DNA of 64,000 bases from Riptortus pedestris (taxonomy: Eukaryota > Arthropoda > Insecta > Hemiptera > Alydidae), in the NCBI GenBank assembly GCA_019009955.1, contig CM032233.1, forward strand, positions 123,637,501-123,701,500, in the 5' to 3' direction. This document shows, in pieces, positions 1-38,125 of the stretch (the stretch's first letter is position 1; every line of letters starts with the position of its first letter). The notes below the pieces were generated by a model, which was not told where the DNA came from, did no database searches, and saw only the letters and a list, made by a program, of their open reading frames with translations. The position numbers were made by a program, and so were the translations under genes.

Positions 1-547
1 CTAAAATGAACAGTTTCAAATCCACTATATGATGTCTGTATATGTATTCAGACATTGAAATCTCTAATCTCTTAGAATAAATGTTTCCTTGTGAAACAAT
101 TGGTAGGATGGAGAGACAGGTTGTCTTATTCCACTCACCCTTAACTGTTATGTCGTTCATCTATAACTTAGGGTTCTACTGATCAGGGGATTAAATCAGG
201 GAACTTAACATTTCTGCAGGTGTAAAAGACATCTGGATGTTAAACTGGACATTTCTTTTTCAACTAGTCAATATACTTATAACCAATAGATTCTTAATTG
301 GGATACCCTGTAGAAGCAAGAGCAACATGACTAGCAAGACATTGTTAGAAAATACCAAAATATGGGCAATACCAGAAGATCTTGATTGTCATGATATGGG
401 CTGTGGAGGTCTACAATAACAATATAATTGCATTTGTTTTTGGATTTTGTTACAATTCAAATATTAAATTACAACTAATACGTTATTCAATTTGTTTATT
501 TTCTTTGATCTAGATTTATTTGTAATTTGCTTTGTTTTTTTTTTCAG
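1..547. other. Upstream intron of lgs, nothing recognised
   Basis: AT-rich sequence with no domain-bearing frame. A 60-codon frame at 237-419 has no coding character that I can support. It ends in the exon 1 acceptor. Confidence 0.6.
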
Positions 548-25625
<25,078 letters not shown>

Positions 25626-26050
25626 CAATAATCTTGTTTCTTATAAATTGGAGCTTGAGACTGACTTATTAAATTCAATGAACCTCAATTATAATCGTCT
25701 TGTTTATTCTCTTTTGTTACTGTTGTTCTTACGACTTAAGTGAAAAAATATGTAAACGAAAAAAAAAATAAATAAAACGTACTTATTTTTAATATGGAAT
25801 GAAATGCTTTTCAGGTTGTTAGTTGTTTATTAGATATTTTTATAGTTGATATTTCAAAGTTTTATAAATATAACATTATTTTTTTTAATAATCGCAGGTA
25901 ATGAATATCTGCATGTATATATATGTAATTTTATTGCACAAAAATAATTGTTGACTAAAGTTTTTATTAATCTGTTATTTGTTATATTGCTCAAACTGTT
26001 GTACAAAATTAATTAATGTAATAAATGTATGGAATACATTGACTCTTTAA
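25626..26050 (+). other. lgs: Probable lgs 3' UTR with polyadenylation signals
   Basis: AT-rich non-coding sequence follows the stop. AATAAA is present at 25771-25776 inside an A-rich run and again at 26020-26025. The true cleavage site cannot be chosen from sequence alone. Confidence 0.5.
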
Positions 26051-29000
26051 ATATGCTTGTACAGTTAGGTTTATGTTTAAACTTCTAATTGTAAATTTTG
26101 TTATACAAACATTTTTTTAAATCAATTAAACTTTATATAAACTAGTCAACAGCTTCTTATTTACTAAAATCAACATTGGTGCATCAGATAGAGTGTACAG
26201 GCATAATTAAAGAATTAAGTGAGAATATAATATGACATAAAACAAAAAATAATGACATTTAATGGAATGTATGATTCTTTGTGAAATTAAACTAATTACT
26301 TATGTCTAATTTGCTGGTATATGCCAGCCTGAATGTTTTTGTTACATAAATTCTTTCTTATGTACGTAAATACTCATTAAATTTTTTAAAAGCTAGTCAC
26401 TTTAATTAAAGCCCAATTATACCAATATTTCATAATCAATAGTAAATAGTTATTAAAAATCTTGCTATGGGCCTTAAAGCCCCAAGGTTCTTATGCTTAC
26501 TAAACTTAATCTTATACGGTAAGTAACAATATTGAGTTTTATTGACTCTGAATTCATAAAAGAGTCTATTGTAGTGGGCCTATCTATCATGATCTTAATC
26601 AAGTTACTACAGCGGTCCTCGAAGAGCTTTCAAAAGAGGGACAACTTGTTCTGCATTCTTTTTTAGAACTATCCTCATTTACAAAATTTGATAAACCATT
26701 TTTGGCTAATCAAATCGCTGCCTCTGAACTGTTATTACACATTTTAGAATTTTCTGTGAAAAGAAGTTTCTTCTTAAGCCAGTTACATTAAAAAAGTAAA
26801 TTATGAAAATAGATATGCTAATCTGTTCAATAACTGTTATTTCTAAAATGTCTGCAATAATGGCTCCAAGATCTTCTAATTCTTGAAATGAATCTAGAAT
26901 TCATGGAAACAAAAAAGTTTTTGTTCCACATCTCTCTTAGTAGATTTTAATCAAAAGGGGACATGCAATAACTAGGCATTACAACAACTCTATATATGAA
27001 ATTTCAACATTCTAAGACTAGTCTATTATGTGAGATGTGTACAGACGTAATACTGAAAATTGTCTAAATGGGTTCAGGGAGGGTCATAACAGATAATTTA
27101 ATTGAAATCTGAAAACCCCAAATTTTTGTTTATTATAATATTTTATGTATTTTGTAAAAGGAAGTAAAAATGGAGCCTTATAGATTAAATTACCAAATAA
27201 AAAAAAAATCAATGGTATGAGAGGTGTTCTTCACTTCTTTGCCGGAACCAAAAGTAAACTTTCCTGAGCCAAATTGTTGATTATTATTAAAAGTGGGTTG
27301 TATATGACAATGGTAGACATTCTGAACAGTGGTTGTACAAATCAGAAATGCCTAATTTTCTGAAACTCAAGAAAGGTTTACTCAATAAAAAAAAAAATGC
27401 AATGTTTACTGTTTGGTGAGCTTCATTTGAAGTTATTCATTGTAGCTTTTCAAATCCTTGTGAAGCCGTAACATTGAAAAGTATTGTGATTAATTTATAC
27501 ATGATTTGATATTAGCTAAACTTAAACTAGGTTAGGTAAATTAAAAAAGACCAATTCATTTACTCAACCTAATGTCTCACATCCCATGTTTAAAAAATTA
27601 TTGGTTATGATCTCCCCTCCCAACGCCTTTTTTAGACACCTGTTCCTCTTCATGCAAGGAAAAAGACCAAAATTAGTGTTAACTACCTCTCTTCTGCTCT
27701 TAAATTCAAAAGACAATATTTTTTGTTGGGGGGGGGGTATGGAAACAGTTTTAACATGTTAACAAATATAACTATTTTTGTTGACCCAGCATTTGTTTCC
27801 AGGGAACCCATTATTATATTTCATGAAGGATGTCTAGAATGTAAGAAAAAAAAATTTCATTTTGATATCAGAGGCAATTGGTTAATAAACGCTTAACTGA
27901 GAGCATTCCACAAATAGTAAAATTATGTTATAAGCTGCCATAATATATATGCAATTAGAAAAAAAAGAAGTTACTTCAATTTACAAGGTAAGTAACGTTT
28001 TCAATTTGTCACACAAGAGAAATTTGATCTTATGTCACACATATTGTTGGATTTCCACTATGAAATACTATTTTAACTGCTATATCTATGAGATCGCATG
28101 TATTGAACCCAAAATAGCCAGAAATTCAGCATACAAATACATTCTCTGGCTTCTATGAGTGTATGCATGTATTAAAGGTCTTAAATAAATTGTATGCACT
28201 ATGAGAGCCTTATGGGTGTATAAATTGGTTAAACTGCTTTATCATAACTTGTTATAAATTGAAAATTCATTATCATGATGTAGTTGCAAATCACTACCGG
28301 CTGCAGATTTTGTTTGATTGTTACCAAAATTGATATTTAAACAGTTCATGTAAAACTAAAGATCAATTTTTTTAATGACCATAATCAAAGAAGGTAGAGT
28401 AGGATTTAAAGAAGGCTAGTTTATGAGTTATAATTTATAAACTTATATCAATTTGATTTAATAGATATAAGTTTTTAATTATGAGTATAACTGATTAAAT
28501 TAAATTATATATTCACAACACAAAGGTTTAGACAGTGAAAATGTGAGTGTTTATCATTATATACAATTCTTTGTTGCTGCTTTTTAGTGTGCGACTAAAG
28601 TCTCCATTTTAAATGTAATAGGTAGAATAAAAGAAAAATTAATTCAATTTACATAATTATATCAAAAATTATATTTCACTTTGTTACATAAAATTACGTT
28701 GTATCAATACAAATTAGGAGCATTGGAATTATAATATTATCAGCTCTTTTGTTGTCATGGAGGAGGTATTGAAGGAGACATAGTTTGGCACCACATGTAT
28801 TTGCCTATATGAAGATGCTGCTTGTGTACGTTTGGCACAGAAGTCAGTGTGAAGTGAAGTGACGAGATATACTCTAAGTAACCTCCTCTCAAAATCTTTA
28901 GCTCTCATAAGATCCTGTTAGTTCTGCAACAGACACATTTATTTGTAATGATTTTCATGTTCCATCTATAAATAACTATTTAAACAACCATAAAAAAACA

Positions 29001-29467
29001 ACAGAAATTAAATTCATATAAATGACAACTAAAGCAGAACCAGATTGACCTAAGGTCCTAATGGGGGGGGGAGGGTCATTTGTCCTGAGTGACAGGGTAG
29101 AAAAGCTTTATTTCACCTTTTGAAAAAGTTATGTTTTTTTATGTCTAGTTATTATTACTTTATACAAATGCAGTTTCTAATTGGTAAGCAACTATCAATT
29201 TTCCACAATTATATATAAAATTCTAAATTTACTTTATGCTACTAAGGCATATGTCTATACAGGCTATGAATCGTTTATCACTCGTTTCTACATCAGGGTA
29301 GTAGGGCAAGGGATGCCATTTATTGAGTGGCTCTCTGTATAAATTCCCTTTTCCTAAACAAGCATCGGACTGAAGCATGACTGACATTTATTCAAGAGTA
29401 TTAACACCAGTGCCATAAAATATTTGAGATTTTAGAAGTATATTGAAAAATGTAGCTACAAAACATC
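26051..29467. other. Intergenic region between converging genes
   Basis: No gene recognised. It holds the second copy of a dispersed fragment (27062-27180) and, at about 28290-28385, a fragment of the DINE/HINE-like core on the plus strand (words ATATTTAAAC, CATGTAAAACTAAAGATCAA). The rest is AT-rich. Confidence 0.5.
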
Positions 29468-29582
29468 TTTTATTACTTTATGTCCACTTTATGCTACTAT
29501 GGCTAACTGGGATGAGTTATCTGCAGATAATCACCCTTTTCTAGCCAGGATGGAACTAAGAATCCATTTAATGAGTCCATCA
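29468..29582 (-). mobile_element. SINE family A, 3' fragment
   Basis: Complementary to the 3' half of the copies at 8689 and 48027: tail TAAAGTAATAAAA, then the complement of GTCCACTTTATGCTACTA, GGGATGAGTTATCTGCAG and CCTTTTCTAGCCAGG. The tRNA-like head is missing. The open frame at 29499-29699 falls on it and is not a gene. Confidence 0.65.
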
Positions 29583-29794
29583 CAACAAACATCTCTGAGT
29601 CCCAATACATTGCAGTATAGGAATTGGAACATTGGTTTTGTTTTCAAGGAGTTTGTTGGCCATATAGAATTTTTATTCAATATTATTATACAGGCCTAAC
29701 TAAAGATCTTATTGAAAATGCCAGTAAAAATAATATTGAAAACCAAATAGTTCTAAATCACACATAATGGGTTTTAAAAATGTAATCTCATTTT

Positions 29795-29848
<54 letters not shown>

Positions 29849-30362
29849 CTTGAACAGACTTGTCTGTAAAGATAGTTTCAAATTAAATGACAATAAGTGG
29901 TATGGCTCTGTACTGCAACATTTAAAATTGTTCTTTTTTTTCTGACAATGCCTGCTTGAGAAATCCAAAGGAGCCAAAATGTTTAAAGTTGAGAATCGTA
30001 TAACCTTTTTAGTTTGCCAATTTCTTTGGGTTTTATACAAATTTTATATATATTCATTGGGTTTGGTATACAATAAAATTCATTGAGAAGCAAGTACAAA
30101 TATGCACAAAAATAATACAAAACACATACATTTGTAAAAAAAAATGTTATAACTTTTCTTTTAGTATAACATAAAAATAGTTTTTCAAATAACACAGTCA
30201 AAAAAAATGAAAACTATTTTCAGTTTCAAATATTAATTACAAATTTATGTTAATATTTGTTAATTAAATTAAATGCAAATAATGTACTCATTGCTGCTAA
30301 TAGATTCTTAATGCTACAGATTAAGATACTTAATTAATAGTTGTAACCAAGGGTATTTACCT

Positions 30363-30487
30363 TCATAAGCGAGATTCTATTAATTCGTAAGGTTGAAAGC
30401 CTAGTTCTAAGCAGTCTGAGAAAAGAAGTGGATCTGTCAATATTGGATCTGAACATTCAAGAATATCTTCCTCTATGACAATAGGAG
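30363..30487 (-). CDS. Forkhead gene terminal exon: acidic C-terminus
   Basis: The acceptor TTTATTTACAG adjoins 30487 and TGA is at 30365-30363. It encodes PIVIEEDILECSDPILTD then PLLFSDCLELGF and ends ESRL. The alternation of acidic and bulky hydrophobic residues is typical of activation segments; that role is inferred. Confidence 0.82.
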
Positions 30488-33400
30488 CTGTAAATAAAGA
30501 AAAAGAAATATCATTGACCCCACTACATTCATACTTTTTAAATATTTTTTAAAATTTGTTTTCTCAATAATGAAATTCTATCTATAATTTATAAAACTGT
30601 AACAAAAAAATTAAGTAAAAATTCATATATTGTTTTGGAATGTATGTAATGAACTTGATTAAACTAAAGAATGAAAATTTCATCCCACTTTCATTTCTTT
30701 TTAAATTTGTCAAATGCTCTGAAAAGAATGGTAGCCCATTGACAAGAAGCCTGGTAAATATGCAAGACATGGTCAACTTCTATTTTCAGATCATCAAATT
30801 TCTTAATGCTAATAATCTTCACAAATAAACCACCAAAATAATACTCTTAAAAATAAATAATATGATTGGGCTAAACTAATTAAGACTATGAGACAAGAGG
30901 GGCTTATAGTTGGGGGACAAGTTCACGAGACTAAACTACTAATCTAGAGAAACAAATCAGAGAGTGTGACCGTCACCTCTTCAATTTTAAATCTCCCTAT
31001 TTATTAGCAGGAGGGCAAATACTGTCCTAAATATGTCTTGGTCAAAACAGTGTCTAGCACACTAAGTTTTATTTAACTCTAGAGTTTAAGAGAGCTTCAG
31101 GGCTTTGCTTCTATAAATTCTCCCAGCACCCACTCAGTGTTGTGAGGCAATTTAGTTGCTACTTAAGATAAAGAAATGCTAAACTTTGGTGTGGAATAGT
31201 CTAGGTAGAGAATGCTTCAAGCCCACCACTTGAGCCTCCCACCAAAGCCAAGTGGCTGATATTGGTTCTCCATGAGCTGTTGGGCTAAACGTTTTCATTT
31301 ACTACGTATTAAATCCATCTTAATACTACAAGCTCCAATATGCCCATCTTTCAACTAATTCAAAAATCCTGTGAAAACTCTTAATAATTATCTTCATGAC
31401 CTTCACATTATATAAGTTTACTTGTTTTCAAGGTATTGTTGTGAAATTTTTCTAGAGGCAGCATCCCAATGTTAAATCCCTTTGTGCTACAAGATTTTTT
31501 TTTTTTTTGTAGCAAATATGATAGAGGTTTAATTACACCCTTGACTGAGATATAATAATTAACAAATTAAGAATCTCATGTTGTCTGTACTGATCTCAAC
31601 TTAGAAAGCACATATTTTCTTTGTGGTTTATTGTAAACAATGGGAAATTTAGGGCATAATTTTACTAATGAGCAGTTGTTGGAGAATATGTTTTCCTTAG
31701 CATCGAACCTAAGTACAGTGTTTTTCTGAAGTAGTCTGCTTCCAAAATATATTCTGAATGAATATGAACATATCTAAATTATATGGATGCTGACGCGCTC
31801 ATACCTTCTTCGAAAATTGTTGTAACTAATATGAAAAAGAGGTCTATTGTTAAAACTTCACAATCTTTCTTTTGTATGTAACAAATCCTGCATGTTACGA
31901 ACTATTAAATATGACAATGAAGCTGTTTCCTGAGAGTGATACTTAATTTTCATTAACAATGCAATTAAGAGTTTTTTTGATAAACATCTACCTGTTCCCC
32001 TGTTAGCTACTCAGCATTATAAGACAACTAAGCAACTACTTGAACAAAAAAGAAGCATACATTGGTTGAGAATGCCACAAACATGGAATGAAATATCATA
32101 AATCTAAATGAAGTAGTTATTCTTAACACCAAAGACAGACAAAAACTATACATGGCTAGGATATGAAAATGTAGTGTAGCTCATATGAACCACCATGTAC
32201 AAAAATGTGGGTTGGCCCTGGTATAAAATCCCAAAAAAGCCATTAATTTAAAAAAATAAATAAAATATAGATATTTTATAAATGCTGATAGTTTAATCTA
32301 TTCTAAAACTTAAAAATAAAATTATATTTATTTTCATCTGAGTTATCATTATATTCATTATACATATTAAATGATCATATATATACTGGATCATTGGAAA
32401 CCACTAATTAGTTAGGCCATTTGTATTTTCCATTCATACTGTAAAACACCATGCATAAATGTTTAAGGACTTTCAGGTGAGAGTATATCTATAACTGCAC
32501 TCATATATCAATATGATGGAGACTGAATGATAGAATCAGTGCATGCGGAATTAATTCTATGATTCTGCTTACCTGATATTGAATCGTTCTTTCCCATGAA
32601 TTCTACTTCAACTTGTTTGTCAACACCACTTAATATATCAGCTGCTACCCTAACTAGTGATGGATCACTGTCTTTCCGTAGTGGTAACGGCTCTTCGAAT
32701 GAGCTGTCTTCATCTAAGAGCATAATGCTCCTTGTTGCCTGTTCCACCTCGTCTTCTTCTGCTTTTGAAATGAGTCTTTTCCGTCTTTCAAATTTGATTG
32801 TTTTCTTGTGTTCTTGCTAAAATAAAATAAAACCCTATTAAATTGCAACTGGTACTGTGGTAATATGTTTACATAAAACCCATTTTGATATGTCTTGAAT
32901 GCCTCAAAGAAATAATGAAAAAATTAGAGCATATTAAGTAATATTTATTTTTTTTATAAATCACGAATAAGTAGTAATATTAATAAAACAATAATAAAGA
33001 ACATAGATATTGCTGATAAGTATGGAGTCTTGGTGTTTTAAATAAAAATTAATATAAAAATAAATGAATTGTAGTTATTATGACACTTGGGGAAATACAA
33101 AATGTTAAGAATTTATTCCAATATTCATGTTATTTTTTCCTATAAGCCCATGAAACCATTCTTCCTAAACCTTTCCAGAATGTCTTTATGTTAGGTCAAA
33201 GTTCAGTTAAAAATTGATAGAGAAGCACAAAACAGGTATACAAACAGTTGAATCTGTCTCATATTCATTTTGTTGATTTCTTTTCTTTTTTTTTTCACAC
33301 CATTAATGCTCACCATTTTTACTTTCTTTTCAAAACAAGAGATAAGAAATATCAGTAGAGTTAATATCAAAATAACCACTACATCGATAATGAAAAACTC

Positions 33401-33563
33401 TCTAAAGAAAATGGCCCACTCCTGTTTATTAAGTTTTTGCCGAACAAAAAAAAAAAAAAAAACACTTAAAATTTTGTCACTTAAAATTTTCAAAAATGAA
33501 AAAAAACAAAACATTAAGCAAGAAGTTAATACAAAAAATATTGAATGCCGGGTAATAATTTCT

Positions 33564-33619
<56 letters not shown>

Positions 33620-35940
33620 GGTAAATGATTATCTCAATCCTTGGGCTTATTTGTAACACTCTAACAGGCTGTTATGAAGATCGATTGAAATCAACTTGTT
33701 TTCACCAATGATGCTATTCTAATGTATTATTAAATAACAAATAAAAATGAAGACACTTGAATACATATGCCAAACATTTTCATGACTAAAATAAGGAATA
33801 GGTAGTGTAGGAGTCAGTTTGTAAGCCGACAGTTAAACAAGGCTTTTTAAAAGACTGAATTTGAACCCAATCATTATCTGAATTATTAACATTCCTGTTA
33901 GTGTTATCTAGATGAAAGGACTATGCATGTTCCTAAAAATTTGAAAACCTAGTGAATAAAATTATATATTCCAATGAGAAACTTGAATAATGATGCCAAT
34001 AAAGGTTTATGCAAATTAAATCAGATATTTTGGAAATCTCATAATAATTATAAATGAATCAGCTGATGGCAAAAGGTTAACAAAGACAATAACCTATCAC
34101 TGGATTAAACATTGATAATAAATTTAAGAAAGTGTTAGATGCATATGAAAATAGGATTCTTTACCCATTTCTTGAATTGCTCATCATATTCCTTGTTTAA
34201 TGTCCAAAAATGTCCACCATTATTACATTTGACACCCTTTCGGAATTGTGGATTAATGCTTAAGTTATGCCGAATAGAATTCTTCCACCTCCCATCATTC
34301 TTTTTGTAGTATGGGTAGTTGCTACTGCAATAGAAAATAAACATTAAGAACCTTTTTCATAAAGTGAAAAAAAAATATGTGATAAGGGTATGTTGTCACT
34401 GACAGCGGCTTTCATAGTTGCATATTTTATCTTCAAATGTGACTAATTTCTGTAATGTATTTTTAATGAGTAGATGCAAGTCCTGGAACTTTTTCATGTA
34501 TTTGTATCTTCTTAAGTATGAATGGTATCAAGAAAGTAAAATTTTTAAATTTCAAAATGGCTTAGATATGGTCAAATAAATTTGTCATTTTCATGTCCCA
34601 CTCCTATATTCAACCCTGCGGGAAACACATTTTTAAATTCACAGGCTAATGTAACATCAAAAATATGTTGTTGAGGTATTTTAATGCCTTTATATTCCTA
34701 GAATTTGTGTAGACAAACTTTTGTTTTGTCTATAAATTCCATCTCTTTTTTAATTTCACATTTTTATTGCAACCTGAATTGTATTGTTAATGCAATATAA
34801 AAGAAGAATGTATCCATTGCATACAGATTTTTTAAATGGGAACTATTTTTAATCATTTTGTACGAACAGGAGTAGACTAGAATAGTTAATGTATTTAGTC
34901 TAGGAGAGGTAACTCCGTAGACCCTTCTAGAACCTCAACCACTAATCAGCCAGTTTTTAAACTAGCTGAATTATCCGTTATTGATGGATTGATATAAAAA
35001 TGATTTCTTGTAAAATGTAATGAATACTTCAATTTCAGCATTAAATGATACATTCTTTTTATATAGCTGAGATAGGTTCAAATAAACATTGTTTCCGATC
35101 TGAACATAATGATTGCATAATCTTAACCTTAGTATTTAAAATATATTAACATAGTTCAGGCAAAGTCTTTTAATACTAGTGATGTATGAGGCAGTTATTA
35201 CAGTTGAAAAAAATGGTTTTGAATTTTATGCTATTCTTCATATTTTTATGGCCAGGGACACCAATAAAAAACACTTTCTCGCTTAAACTTTATTCATACT
35301 GCAATACATTTTTCGTGGGTTACATACCACCTCAGGGGCTATCCATTTCTGAAGTGCCCGTTTCCCTCTTACGTTCGTTGCGACTTTCCTCACTGGGGAG
35401 GATGATGTAAACCAAGAAAAATGTAGATCAGTATGAATAAAGTTTGAGTGAGAAAATGTTTTTTATTGATGACTCTTGTCATAAAACTATGAAGAATATA
35501 TAAAAATATTAGGTCCAGAATAAGAAGAATATTATAAATTTCTAACTCCTCTCCCCACAAACCTTAAAATTCTTAAAATATACTATACTCCTTCTCCTCG
35601 TCCCCAGTGTATCTGGAAAGTGGGAATTTGGTAATATTTTCTTTATGTAGAGGCTGGTAAAATTCTCTCTATCAAGTTTATCTGTGTGTTTAATTACAAC
35701 ATAAATATCTGCGGTAATATTTGTTCTCAAGTCAGAGATAAACTGATTTAGAATTCTATATGTATATAATTTGAGTGCTGCAAATATTATTACTTTCCAG
35801 TTCATATCATTTTTGGTTTCTCCTTCTTTCTTTAAAGTTCTTTTAGATTGTTTCATTTCTTTAAAATGTTGAATAGTTCAATTCAAAACCATATATATAT
35901 ACATATAAATATCTCTGGTAACTACATAAGAGAGAAGAGG

Positions 35941-35983
<43 letters not shown>

Positions 35984-37929
35984 TATAAGCCAACTTGAAA
36001 CATACACAGCTGAAGTTCAAATTAAATTTCAAAGATTTTTATATACTTGTGCAAGGTATAATTTTTCTGTATTGGTCCTTAACTATGATATATTCAACAC
36101 TTATATGTACAAAATCCATATTATATACTAACTATATCCATTTGTAGATTTCTGAAACTGTGAGCTCGCCATTTTCTTTTAATGCTTTTTCTATTAGTTC
36201 AGTGTATGTCAAACCAGGCTTTGTTATAATTTCATTGTTTATTTGTTCTTCACCTGAAACAGATAGAAACATGATATATATATACAGAAATATGATAGGT
36301 ATTTTTATTATCCTCAGATTAAAAAATTATACAAACTGTTCGCACCTTGTGGAGTAATTATCATTTTCAACACTGTTACTCGTTGCTTTTGAATAAGTCA
36401 GTGGTCATCTGTTATTTGGTTGAAAAAAAGTTTCAAATAAGGAATTTCTAAACAAAACTAGTCTCATTACATTTTTTTTTTTAAATTGGATTACAGTGGC
36501 TAACAAAATATAAATTGAGCCCCTTAGGCACAGACTAAAATTTTTCAGGGGTTTTTCTGATGGATCAGAATTTGTTATCAGAATTACCCAAAATAAATTA
36601 ACTCCAAAACTCCTAATTAATAGGTAATTAATTAATTAATAGGTTTATGGATAACTTTAAAGAGAGTTTAGTATTAAACGATTAAGATTTTAAATTTAAT
36701 GGTTCATAGCTTAAGGGCCAAGGGTCCAAGGTTTAAGAGTAAAGATTTCAGGGTTCAAGAATCATTGAAGGTTGTTGGATTTATATAATTTAGGTATATT
36801 GGCTGTGCGGTCTTTAGGTCCTGGAGTTTATGGGTTCAGGTAACATAGTAACAAACATAATTTAAAATAGTGCTGAATTTACAATTTAATGTGATATTCA
36901 GTTTTGAATTATTGAGCTACACCTTGAATCTATATTTCAATTTTTTGAAGTTTTGTTATTGTTTTTGAGGTATAAAGGAGAATATATTCTTGTTACTGTA
37001 ATATTTCTTATTTATTCATGAGTTTAAAGCACTTCTGTTTGAATTCCACTCAAAAGCTTTTAAGAACTGTATAAATTTTTGTTTACGCTCTTCTATGAGG
37101 TGAGAGATAGGAATCATGAATGTATTTAACATATGATGGATTTGGATTTCTATTTTGGGGGTTTTGAGATACATTATATGGCAAAATTTCAACATTCTAT
37201 TACCATTAGTTCTCAAGATATTTAAAAAAAAAAACCAACTATGAAAATGCCTTAGAGTTTTTTATCTATTAATCAGTTTAATGGACTACTTGACATTAAA
37301 ACTCTAACAAAAGCGATTAGGGTAATTGCAACATGTATACCAAATTTTAGGGCCTTCTAATGTCTGTGGATAGATAGACCAATTCCTTTTTTTTTTTTAA
37401 TAGTTTTCTAACCTAATACTTAAAAATAAAAGTATCTTTATTTCCATCGCATTTATCATTATATACATAGGATTTGTTTTAAATCATCATACCATACCCA
37501 GTCACTCAAAATTATTAAGAATAATAACTTGGTGGTGATCATGTGAATTTTCCTTGCATATTGGAAAGCAAAATTTTAAATGTACAAGATAAGGACTTGT
37601 GAGGAGGAGGATTTGCTTAGAGTGGTGAATAAATGCATAAAGCGGTTGAAAGCTAATATAAGAAGGGAGTGGGGGTGGGATTGGTATAACTTACATGCTG
37701 CGTTTGAGTGGTGGGAGTTGGGGGTGAAGAGGGATGCAGCACTAAGGTTGACCAGCCACGACAGGCTAGCAGGTCCTTCGTCCTTGCATTTATCATCCTC
37801 TCTCTCCTCTTCCCACTCCCCACGCTTCTTCTTCTCCCAGCTGTTGAACCTCATCAGTTCGTCCAATAGCTTCTTCCCATTTTTTAAGAGTTTTTCTTTT
37901 TTGTCAAATGATTTCCTTTTGTTTGCCAT
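30363..37929 (-). CDS. Divergent forkhead (winged-helix) transcription factor, five coding exons, complete
   Basis: Reading the minus strand, the exons are join(37929-37695, 36253-36133, 34324-34165, 32816-32573, 30487-30363). All introns are GT-AG, phases 1, 2, 0, 1 match, and the total is 885 nt: 294 residues plus TGA. The N-terminus is very basic (MANKRKSFDKKEKLLKNGKK), then acidic, then has a SLSWLVNLS motif. The forkhead domain spans about 90-172: KPGLTYTELIEKAL (helix 1), LTVSEIYKWI (helix 2), WKNSIRHNLSINPQFRKG (recognition helix 3) and GGHFWTL (wing). A basic segment (KKTIKFERRKRL) and an acidic, hydrophobic C-terminus follow, as in many nuclear activators. It presumably binds DNA in the nucleus. 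Helix 1 has KPGLTY instead of KPPYSY, so I cannot assign a Fox class; the SLxWL motif recalls FoxJ/FoxN-type proteins only loosely. Confidence 0.85.
30488..32572. other. Forkhead gene intron 4
   Basis: AT-rich intron with short antisense open frames lacking any domain. No repeat family was recognised. Confidence 0.6.
32573..32816 (-). CDS. Forkhead gene exon 4: basic tail and acidic linker
   Basis: The acceptor TTTTAG adjoins 32816 and the donor is GTAAGC below 32573. The peptide opens QEHKKTIKFERRKRLISKAE, a basic continuation of the DNA-binding domain and a possible nuclear localisation signal. It then turns acidic (LLDEDSSFEEPLPL) and hydrophobic (SLVRVAADILSGV). Confidence 0.85.
32817..34164. 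other. Forkhead gene intron 3
   Basis: It contains an A17 run near 33446 and a (TA)n tract at about 33569-33618. The long antiparallel open frames at 33203-33656 are products of A/T-run composition. Confidence 0.6.
34165..34324 (-). CDS. Forkhead gene exon 3: recognition helix and wing
   Basis: The acceptor CTATTGCAG adjoins 34324 and the donor is GTAAAG below 34165. It encodes SNYPYYKKNDGR, then WKNSIRHNLSINPQFRKG (recognition helix with the invariant N, R and H), then VKCNNGGHFWTLNKEYDEQF. This is the diagnostic piece of the domain. Confidence 0.95.
34325..36132. other. Forkhead gene intron 2
   Basis: AT-rich. The stretch 34620-34880 has weak similarity to 18800-18990 (GCTAATGTAACATCAAAAATATG block), suggesting an old dispersed repeat. 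A (TA)n tract lies near 35947-35981. Confidence 0.5.
36133..36253 (-). CDS. Forkhead gene exon 2: helices 1 and 2
   Basis: The acceptor TGTTTCAG adjoins 36253, and the donor is GTTAGT at 36132-36127. The exon encodes ITKPGLTYTELIEKAL and ELTVSEIYKWI. The unusual donor is supported because the split codon TA+T gives Tyr119 and restores normal forkhead spacing (KWIYSNYPYY). Confidence 0.88.
37695..37929 (-). CDS. Forkhead gene exon 1: start codon, basic/acidic N-terminus
   Basis: ATG is at 37929-37927 on the minus strand, and the donor GTAAGT lies just below 37695. It encodes 78 codons plus the first base of Cys79. The ATG is five bases after a good-looking acceptor (a T-rich tract ending CTTTAG), so a 5' UTR intron is likely and this would then not be the first transcribed exon. 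The antisense open frame at 37580-37993 is a shadow. Confidence 0.75.
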
Positions 37930-38125
37930 GAGGTCTAAAGAAAACGAAAAGATCTATTTAATTACACTTGTTCCTTATTGGTATTTTGCATAACGTACCT
38001 GTTTTTAGCTTAAGGTTTATTAGTTTTATTTCCTTCCTATAGTTTTTGAAGATTTCTTTGAAGGAAAGTTATATTAGTTTCAAAATTATGTGTATAAATA
38101 ATCCTTCTCATTAAGCCTTCACATA

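Noticed and set aside
237..419. 60-codon plus-strand frame as a possible earlier lgs exon
   Set aside because: No acceptor, no conserved block, and it does not join in phase to exon 1 through a recognisable donor.
33203..33656. Open frames of 121 and 128 codons on opposite strands
   Set aside because: They overlap fully, consist of K/F/I-rich low-complexity translation of A/T runs and (TA)n, and fall in a forkhead-gene intron.
37580..37993. 137-codon plus-strand frame
   Set aside because: Antisense to forkhead exon 1, which is supported by phase-matched splicing to the forkhead domain.
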